From Pseudanabaena mucicola FACHB-723 (lineage in GTDB: Bacteria; Cyanobacteriota; Cyanobacteriia; Pseudanabaenales; Pseudanabaenaceae): a stretch of DNA of 64,000 nucleotides. The stretch spans positions 1 through 64,000 of the forward strand of contig NZ_JACJQB010000005.1 in assembly GCF_014696385.1 (NCBI RefSeq), given 5' to 3'. The position numbers and the translations under genes are program-made. Below the pieces are notes generated by a model. It was not told the origin of the DNA. It ran no database searches and saw only the letters and a program-made list of their open reading frames with translations. Every line of letters begins with the position of its first letter. Within the stretch, counting starts at the first letter, position 1. Shown one piece after another: positions 58,219-64,000 of this stretch.

Positions 58219-58995
58219 GTGGATATATCTTCTCTTAGCTTTTTTCGGAGTCTTCGCCATGAGAACAAGCAATTTGGGGTAATTGGATTGGGGCGATTTG
58301 GTCGATCTGTTTGTTCGACCCTTGATCGACTGGGGCATGAGGTTTTGGCTGCTGATAAGGAGGAGGAGAGCGTCAGCTATGTACGAGCGCATAACCTCGC
58401 TGCCCACTGCATCCAGTTAGATTCCACCAATCCACTGGCCTTAAAAGAGTCGGGTATGCTGGAAATTGATACAGTGATTGTGGCGATCGGCAACTTCTTG
58501 GAAGAGAGCATTATTACCACCCTCAATGTCAAGGAGGCGGGCGTAAAGCATGTGATTGCAAAGGCTTCGTCAGAGGTGCATGGCACATTACTCAAAAAAG
58601 TTGGCGCAGATCTGGTGGTTTACCCTGAAGCCGAAATGGGTAGAGCGCTGGCACGATCCCTAACTCAACGCGGTATTTTAGAACGCTTTGAACTTGACCC
58701 AGACAATAGCATTGTGGAAGTGATGGTTCCTGAAGAATTTGACGGTAAGACCATTCTTGAACTAAAGCTGCGGGGTCATTATGGTGTGAATGTGATTGCG
58801 GTAAGTCACGATCAAAAATTTGAAATTAATCCTGATCCCAATCAAAAACTGGTCAAAGGTTCAGCAATTGTGGTGATTGGCAGTAACAAAAACATTAGTC
58901 GTTTACCAATTTCCTGTGATTTACTGAATAGTGATGGAACTTCTGGAACAACTCAGCTACCATTGCATCAATCATCAGAAGTAAAACTCAAATGA
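58219..58995 (+). CDS. ktrA: Ktr system RCK regulatory subunit
   Basis: 258 residues from a GTG start. Nucleotide-binding Rossmann motif GLGRFGRSV (about 19-27), acidic Asp at the end of the second strand (AADKEEE), and a C-terminal TrkA_C domain (about 155-235) before a Ser-rich tail. It gates KtrB in response to nucleotides. Its TGA overlaps the next gene's ATG by four bases (ATGA). Confidence 0.94.
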   Translation: MDISSLSFFRSLRHENKQFGVIGLGRFGRSVCSTLDRLGHEVLAADKEEESVSYVRAHNLAAHCIQLDSTNPLALKESGMLEIDTVIVAIGNFLEESIITTLNVKEAGVKHVIAKASSEVHGTLLKKVGADLVVYPEAEMGRALARSLTQRGILERFELDPDNSIVEVMVPEEFDGKTILELKLRGHYGVNVIAVSHDQKFEINPDPNQKLVKGSAIVVIGSNKNISRLPISCDLLNSDGTSGTTQLPLHQSSEVKLK

Positions 58996-60065
58996 CTACG
59001 AACCTTGTCAAAGTACTGACTGAAGACTTTTGGAGTGCTTACAATATTCGCTTAGAGCCTTGGAATATTAGCTATGACGCACCAGTTAGCATCAATCCTG
59101 AAGAGATTCCCACCAGTGACAAGGTAAATACGGAATTTGAGTTTTGCAATAGTGAATGGCAACCAATTCGAGCGGTGAGTGCTCCTGCGCTACCCCCACA
59201 AATTTTATTTATCGATGGCAGATTACGCATCGATGCCAATTTTTTGGGGCGACGTGATGATGAGATTCTCTACGGAGCCTTTGCGACGATTTCGGTAGGA
59301 GCGGTACTAGTCGATCGCACGATTAGCCGAGCTAAATGTGTAGCGACAGAAGTAACCAGAATTATCGCTTTGGGTGGTAATCTTACCCCGCCTGTAACCA
59401 CAGTTCCCTCACCGATGAGTGGACGTGGCAATTTAGTCTATGATCGCTGCCTGACTAGTAGCAATAATCAGCCCGATACACCGTCACAATTAGTGCAGGG
59501 AGAAATGCTAGATGAAGAACTTCGCATTGCCAATGCGCTCTCTCTCAATAAAGATCTCATTAAAGAAAATACTTTGATTGTGCGCGATGGACCATTACTC
59601 TATCGGGTTTATCAAACCCCCTATGACACAATTGGCTATGTTAAGACGATGGGTAAAGCCTATCTCAAGGGAGAAAATGCCCAAGTAATGCGATCGCTAA
59701 AAGTTGGTGAGCGCACCCCAATTTTTCGGATTTCTAGTAGCAGTGGCTCGAATCTAAGCTGGTATTTACGATCGGGTAGCCCAGACTTGAACTATAAGAA
59801 ATTGGGCTATCACGACCTCCATGGCATTATTCGCATTGACCTTGATGGTGCAATTCCTTTGGAACGCGCTAAAGTGATTGCCGATCAAAGTACATACCTA
59901 ATTCCTCAATATGCTTCCCATCCTACCCGTGATCCGCGTGCGCCTCAAAATCTAACACCAGTGGGTGCATTAGAAAAAGAACTGGGACGAAGAATGGGGA
60001 GCCGCGAGTTAATCTCACGCCGTTTGAGGGATTTTTTAGCTGAATCCGCCAAGCGAGACCTATAA
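58992..60065 (+). CDS. NurA-like domain protein
   Basis: 357 residues. The body resembles NurA nuclease domains: FIDGRLRIDANFLG (about 74-87) supplies the first acidic strand, LIVRDGPLL (about 197-205) the second, and IIRIDLDG near residue 280 a third. The metal-binding Asp pattern fits a nuclease but was read by eye. Coupled by an ATGA overlap to ktrA, an unusual neighbour for a DNA-repair-type gene; no HerA helicase gene is in view. The alternative is an uncharacterised domain with the same Asp arrangement. Confidence 0.6.
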   Translation: MTTNLVKVLTEDFWSAYNIRLEPWNISYDAPVSINPEEIPTSDKVNTEFEFCNSEWQPIRAVSAPALPPQILFIDGRLRIDANFLGRRDDEILYGAFATISVGAVLVDRTISRAKCVATEVTRIIALGGNLTPPVTTVPSPMSGRGNLVYDRCLTSSNNQPDTPSQLVQGEMLDEELRIANALSLNKDLIKENTLIVRDGPLLYRVYQTPYDTIGYVKTMGKAYLKGENAQVMRSLKVGERTPIFRISSSSGSNLSWYLRSGSPDLNYKKLGYHDLHGIIRIDLDGAIPLERAKVIADQSTYLIPQYASHPTRDPRAPQNLTPVGALEKELGRRMGSRELISRRLRDFLAESAKRDL

Positions 60066-60073
60066 ATGCATAT

Positions 60074-60976
60074 TTAAAGAATTGGCACTTCGTAGCTTCT
60101 GGTAATGCCTGTCGTAGTCCTGACAATGACTCTTGCTTTCAGGTTAGAGGTTACTGGTAGCTTGCTCATAAATCTGCCATCACGATCTAAAGATTGTTCA
60201 ACACCATTGACACTCACAAAATTAAAGCGGCTAGTATAGCCAACAAAAATAATCGAGCGCTCGATACCTGATACCCTTCGCTCAATTGTGTAGCGCAGGC
60301 TAACATCGTTATCAATTGGCATTGGCGGCGATGGTGGATCGCCCACCACCATCCGATTTTGCTGTCCCCCATTGACGATCTCGGTGCGGTTTTGAGCTGA
60401 AGTAGCCACACTTCCACTGAGAGTAGTCAGCACAGTATTTCCACTAGGATCGCTCTGGACAATATAGCTAGTACCCCTAACCCCACTGATTCCTGAAGGA
60501 GTTTGAATATTTAATTGAGAACCTCGGTTGGTAAAGCGGCGAACCTGTAATCTTGCTTTGCCTCTTGGTACAGACAGATTCACAATACGTCCGTTGTCAG
60601 GTGCGATTTTTAACGAAAGTAGGCGAATGGTTGTATTTTCTTCTATGTAGATTAGCCCAATGCCCGTATCTACCTGCAACACGACGGCGCTATTTGCGCC
60701 TGTGGAGATTTCATCGCTTGCCACCTGTAACCGATCTCCAACTCGCGCAGGTCGATTAGCATAGTTATACAAATTTCTATAGATTACATTCCCAGACATC
60801 TTCTCGACCCTCAGCCATTGATCAGTTCTTACTTGAATACTATTTTGGGCTGAGGCACATTGTGTTTCTAAAAGATGTTGTGATAAGAAACTAAGTGGGA
60901 GGAAATCAATAGAAAGGCTAAGTGGAATGATTAGGAGTGGATTTAGAAATTTTGCAATTCTGCAATTTTTTAACAT
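60074..60976 (-). CDS. Secreted FecR-domain protein
   Basis: 300 residues from the ATG at 60976; a TTG at 60997 would add seven. A hydrophobic N-terminal segment (LNPLLIIPLSLSIDFLPLSF) ends near CASAQ, a probable signal peptide. The FecR domain follows (about 60-190: RVGDRLQVASDEISTGANSAVVLQ, then TPSGISGVRGTSYIVQ). C-terminal part unrecognised. Such proteins bind cell-surface material or act in envelope signalling, without a sigma factor gene here. Follows the glycosyltransferase gene on the same strand. Confidence 0.8.
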   Translation of the reverse strand: MLKNCRIAKFLNPLLIIPLSLSIDFLPLSFLSQHLLETQCASAQNSIQVRTDQWLRVEKMSGNVIYRNLYNYANRPARVGDRLQVASDEISTGANSAVVLQVDTGIGLIYIEENTTIRLLSLKIAPDNGRIVNLSVPRGKARLQVRRFTNRGSQLNIQTPSGISGVRGTSYIVQSDPSGNTVLTTLSGSVATSAQNRTEIVNGGQQNRMVVGDPPSPPMPIDNDVSLRYTIERRVSGIERSIIFVGYTSRFNFVSVNGVEQSLDRDGRFMSKLPVTSNLKARVIVRTTTGITRSYEVPIL

Positions 60977-61027
60977 TATGACTAGATGACTCCTCAATCA
61001 AAACAAAAAGTTTTATGCTCTTATTTC

Positions 61028-62155
61028 CTAAACACCATAACTTCTCTGTGTAAATTGAGTGATTGCCATGTCATAAATCTTCTTTAATCTTTTAGCATGT
61101 ATGGAAAGGCTGAATTCCTGATGAAATAAAGCATTGCCATTAATGCCAATTTTACGAGATTTTTCAAAATTATTTGCCAAATCCATTATTGCGATCGCAA
61201 GTTGTTGCTTATCATTGGGCTTAACTAAAATTCCTGTCTTTCCATCTTGAATATGCTCAGGAATACCACCAACATCGCTAGCAATTACAGCACGAAATCT
61301 CGCATAGGACTCTAGTGTAACTAGTCCCGCAGGCTCTGGCCAGACACTCGGAAAAACTACCGCAAAGCTCTGGCGATACAAATTCTCTAGTCTCTCGTTT
61401 TGACACCAGCCATGCCATGTAATGCGATCATTAATGTTCAATTTCTCTGCTAGCTGCCGCATTTGAGGCATCGCCCATCCTTCACCAGCAATATCAAGAT
61501 GAATCTTGGGATCCAATAATGGCATGGTTTGCAACAACCAATCTAAGCCCTTCTCTGGCACAATTCTACCCATAAATAGAATGTGTTTTTGATCATGAAT
61601 GGACTGCTCTAGGGGAAAGTGCTCAACTGGGGCTTCAGCGATCCCACACCGTAAAGTTACTACCTGTGACTCAGGTAAACCATTGGCAATTAATTGTGAT
61701 CGCACATAATCACTATTTGCGATCGTCAAAACACCAAGCTTTTTGAGCGCATTGAGTTCATTACTGGCTCTAACTAAGTTTGTGATAATTTGTGCAGGAC
61801 GACGGCTACCACAACCATCAACAGCATGACCCCAAGCACATCCCCATGTATTTAATAAGCGATCGCAGCAAGATTTACTAACCGACAAATACTTAGTTCC
61901 ACTAGGACAGTAAACATCATGATTATGGGCAGTAAAAACGACAGGGCAGAAATTATTTATCTGAGATACCGCACTAGCTTCATGAATGTGCAGCAGCTTA
62001 AAATCACTTTGATCGTAATCTTTCGGATGAGCAATGATTTCTGTGCCAAATGTATCTGGCATGGTTGCATATAAACTATCCACATAGGTTTTTACCCCAC
62101 CTCCAGCGATTGCGATATTCGCAGAACAATGATAAATTTTATTGGATAAAATCAT
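61028..62155 (-). CDS. Family 4 glycosyltransferase
   Basis: 375 residues, GT-B fold. FTAHNHDVYCPSG and CCDRLLNTWGCAWGH near the start carry several Cys; the junction reads HILFMGRIVPEKGLDWLL (about 196-213); the donor-binding loop reads VVFPSVWPEPAGLVTLESYARF with the Glu pair. Not the same subtype as the one at 49933-51096. Lies 13 bases after menA on the same strand, so it may be co-transcribed with it. Confidence 0.9.
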   Translation of the reverse strand: MILSNKIYHCSANIAIAGGGVKTYVDSLYATMPDTFGTEIIAHPKDYDQSDFKLLHIHEASAVSQINNFCPVVFTAHNHDVYCPSGTKYLSVSKSCCDRLLNTWGCAWGHAVDGCGSRRPAQIITNLVRASNELNALKKLGVLTIANSDYVRSQLIANGLPESQVVTLRCGIAEAPVEHFPLEQSIHDQKHILFMGRIVPEKGLDWLLQTMPLLDPKIHLDIAGEGWAMPQMRQLAEKLNINDRITWHGWCQNERLENLYRQSFAVVFPSVWPEPAGLVTLESYARFRAVIASDVGGIPEHIQDGKTGILVKPNDKQQLAIAIMDLANNFEKSRKIGINGNALFHQEFSLSIHAKRLKKIYDMAITQFTQRSYGV

Positions 62156-62168
62156 GTAGATTGTAATT

Positions 62169-63086
62169 TTAAAAAATTAGGCTGATGCTCAGGCATGAAC
62201 CAACGGCAAAATGGAGAGCGACAGCAATAAATCGACAATTTAGTAATAGTTCGGTACGTTCATGATTTTCGCCAATGAATGTGCAGAGTTTCCATGCGAT
62301 CGGTAAGCTGATCAATACAATCGCAGTCCAGATTGGAAAAAAGCTCATAGCGATCGCAATTATGGTAACCGCATAAATCATGCCACAAATCCAAGGTAAG
62401 AGTTGCGCTGAAAGTTTAGTGCCGAGCCTGATTACGGGAGAGCGCTTACCTGCGGCGAGGTCATCATCAACTTGATTAAAGTGCGAACAAAACAAAATCA
62501 GGCTAGTAATAATGCCAATGATAATTGCCGCCGCGATGGAACCAACTGACCAAGATTTAGTTTGACTGTAGTAAGCTGCGGAAACCCCTAGAGGTCCAAA
62601 GGCAAAAAAACATAAAAATTCTCCCCAGCCTTGATATCCCAAGCGAAATGGAGGGCCTTGATACATGTAGCCCAACAAGCAACAGATTGCAATCAAGCTA
62701 ATCACAACGATATCTTGCTGTAGCCATGAAATTGCAAATACGCCACTAATGCCAAATAGTAAACATAGATTTGCGATCGCAAAGATTAAGTTTTTTCTGC
62801 CTGTCAGGTTAACTACTGAATGGGCTTTATTGACATCGATGCCTGTTTCCGCATCAAAAACGTCATTACAGAGATTTTCCCAGACAAGAATCAAAACCGC
62901 TGAAACTAGAAATGTGATAAAAATGCCCCAATTTATCGTCCCGACGTTGCGATAAGCTACCGCCGTACCAGTGGCAATCGGTACGATCGCGACGCTGTAC
63001 ATAGGAAACTTAATCGCCGCCATCCATAATTTGCGGGATGCTTGCGGAGATGACTGCTGAGGTTCAATTTCGAGGCTTTTGACCAT
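62169..63086 (-). CDS. menA: 1,4-dihydroxy-2-naphthoate phytyltransferase
   Basis: 305 residues, UbiA family, about nine membrane helices. The Asp-rich site reads ENLCNDVFDAETGID (about 80-94) with a second acidic site CSHFNQVDDDLAAGK near residue 205. Joins a phytyl chain to the naphthoate ring in phylloquinone synthesis, for photosystem I. MenA is favoured over UbiA/chlorophyll synthase by the NDVFDxxxGxD form. Divergent from pds. Confidence 0.92.
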   Translation of the reverse strand: MVKSLEIEPQQSSPQASRKLWMAAIKFPMYSVAIVPIATGTAVAYRNVGTINWGIFITFLVSAVLILVWENLCNDVFDAETGIDVNKAHSVVNLTGRKNLIFAIANLCLLFGISGVFAISWLQQDIVVISLIAICCLLGYMYQGPPFRLGYQGWGEFLCFFAFGPLGVSAAYYSQTKSWSVGSIAAAIIIGIITSLILFCSHFNQVDDDLAAGKRSPVIRLGTKLSAQLLPWICGMIYAVTIIAIAMSFFPIWTAIVLISLPIAWKLCTFIGENHERTELLLNCRFIAVALHFAVGSCLSISLIF

Positions 63087-63322
63087 ATTGCTAGAAATAA
63101 ACTTGCGATCGCAATCTTAGCTCAAAACTAGAGATCGAGAGTCTAAGGGGCTTGTAATTTTGGGATTTGTAATACTTGGCTGAGGTTGATTAGACTTGCG
63201 ATCGCAAAAGTACGTCTGAGTGCATAAGAATTGCTTCTAAATTTTAGTGAATTATTAAGCTTTGCAAAGTAAGATGTAAAGAAACAAGCGTAAAAATTTA
63301 AACATATAGGTATTGAGAGAAT

Positions 63323-64000
63323 ATGCGCGTTGCGATCGCTGGAGGAGGGTTGGCAGGTTTATCCTGTGCCAAATACCTAACCGATTTGGGGCATGAGCCA
63401 ATTTTGCTAGAGCGCAGTAACGTTCTCGGTGGTCTAGTTGCTGCATGGAAAGATGCCGATGGCGACTGGATCGAAACAGGGTTACATAACTTTTTTGGTG
63501 CTTATCCGAATATGTTGCAATTGATGGGGGAGCTAGATATTCTCGATCGCCTGCAATGGAAGCGCCATGCTTTAATTTTTAACCAACCTGAAAAGCCAGG
63601 AGTGCTTTCATGGTTTGATGTACCCGATATCCCCTCTCCCCTCAATATCATTGTTTCGATTCTCCGCAACAATGACATGCTGACTTGGAATCAAAAGATT
63701 CGATTTGCGATCGGGCTGATTCCTGCAATTATTCGCGGTGACGACTATGTTGTCTCGATGGACAAATATACCTTCGAGGAATGGCTAGAAATGCGCGGCA
63801 TTGGTAAGGACATTACCACCGATATTTTTATTGCCGTTTGCAAGTCGCTTAAATTTATCGATCCCGATGTGATTTCGGCAACGATTCCCCTCCGCGCCCT
63901 CAACAAGTTTCTGCAACAAAAAGATGGCTCCAAAATTGCCTATCTCGATGGCGCACCCCCTGAACGCCTCTGCCAGCCGATCGTAGATTATGTGGTAGCA
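63323..64000 (+). CDS. pds: 15-cis-phytoene desaturase, 5' part
   Basis: 226 codons to the window edge, no stop; the full enzyme has about 470 residues. Plant/cyanobacterial-type desaturase (also called crtP) that makes zeta-carotene in the thylakoid. FAD-binding [14 protein letters not shown] (about 6-19), [13 protein letters not shown], and the family block [13 protein letters not shown] are clear, as is [15 protein letters not shown]. The start ATG gives the usual short N-terminus MRVAIAGGG. Confidence 0.96.
   Translation, partial: MRVAIAGGGLAGLSCAKYLTDLGHEPILLERSNVLGGLVAAWKDADGDWIETGLHNFFGAYPNMLQLMGELDILDRLQWKRHALIFNQPEKPGVLSWFDVPDIPSPLNIIVSILRNNDMLTWNQKIRFAIGLIPAIIRGDDYVVSMDKYTFEEWLEMRGIGKDITTDIFIAVCKSLKFIDPDVISATIPLRALNKFLQQKDGSKIAYLDGAPPERLCQPIVDYVVA

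Overview
The window reads as chromosomal DNA of a phycobilisome-containing cyanobacterium. The octamer GCGATCGC (HIP1) occurs all along it. It carries phycocyanin genes cpcB and cpcA, the phycocyanobilin lyase pair cpcE and cpcF, Mg-chelatase chlI, the NDH-1 subunit ndhN, phylloquinone prenyltransferase menA, the start of the plant-type phytoene desaturase pds, and a cyAbrB regulator. The overall flavour resembles Pseudanabaena-type filamentous strains; this is inference from gene content, not from a phylogeny. Genes are mostly single or in twos and threes on both strands. Many are separated by long, near-perfect hairpins that act as one-way or two-way terminators.

Layout. 1-11.3 kb: cyAbrB, metallophosphoesterase-recF (overlapping), upp, carB, an orphan sugar-type solute-binding lipoprotein, eno, a stand-alone cyclic-nucleotide-binding protein and a DUF92 membrane protein. 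11.3-22 kb: DUF1361 protein, an ArsR-type repressor divergent from an old-yellow-enzyme reductase, a ferredoxin-tailed aldo/keto reductase, a YajQ-family protein, a small conserved-looking protein, a SulP transporter, a Ca2+/H+ exchanger, cobO, ilvE and moaA. 22-30 kb: a structured intergenic region with a 28-codon Cys-rich reading frame ahead of the arginine dihydrolase gene (argZ/agrE), a PEP-CTERM-like secreted protein, a transposase scrap, pabB, prepilin peptidase, a tandem DUF4189 pair and an rRNA/tRNA 2'-O-methyltransferase.

30-36 kb: an AAA-like ATPase with 14 WD40 repeats, encoded just downstream of a Ser/Thr kinase fused to the same kind of AAA-like ATPase. 36-44.3 kb: birA, an M23 peptidase, chlI, thiL, argC, a membrane protein with a GAF protein, and glyQ. 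44.3-48.3 kb: the phycocyanin locus cpcB-cpcA-cpcE-cpcF with a long upstream region. 48.3-56.5 kb: a 50-residue membrane protein ahead of pyrB, tRNA-Arg(TCT), a glycosyltransferase, tRNA-Lys(TTT), miaB, an FHA-adenylate cyclase, an HlyD-type adaptor, ndhN and a zinc-ribbon membrane protein. 56.8-64 kb: a Ktr-type cation uptake pair ktrB-ktrA overlapping a NurA-like gene, a FecR protein, a glycosyltransferase, menA and the 5' part of pds, which runs off the window.

Functional links: carB, pyrB and upp serve pyrimidine synthesis and salvage; carB and argC feed arginine, which ArgZ breaks down. cpcBA make the phycocyanin subunits, and CpcE/CpcF attach bilin to CpcA. chlI, menA, pds and ndhN supply chlorophyll, quinone, carotenoid and electron transport. 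I saw no CRISPR array, rRNA operon, prophage or intact insertion sequence. The items I find most worth a second look are the argZ leader with its Cys-rich mini-ORF, a possible structured RNA at about 21.76-21.90 kb, the kinase/AAA/WD40 pair, a 90-bp element with inverted ends, and the 50-residue gene before pyrB.
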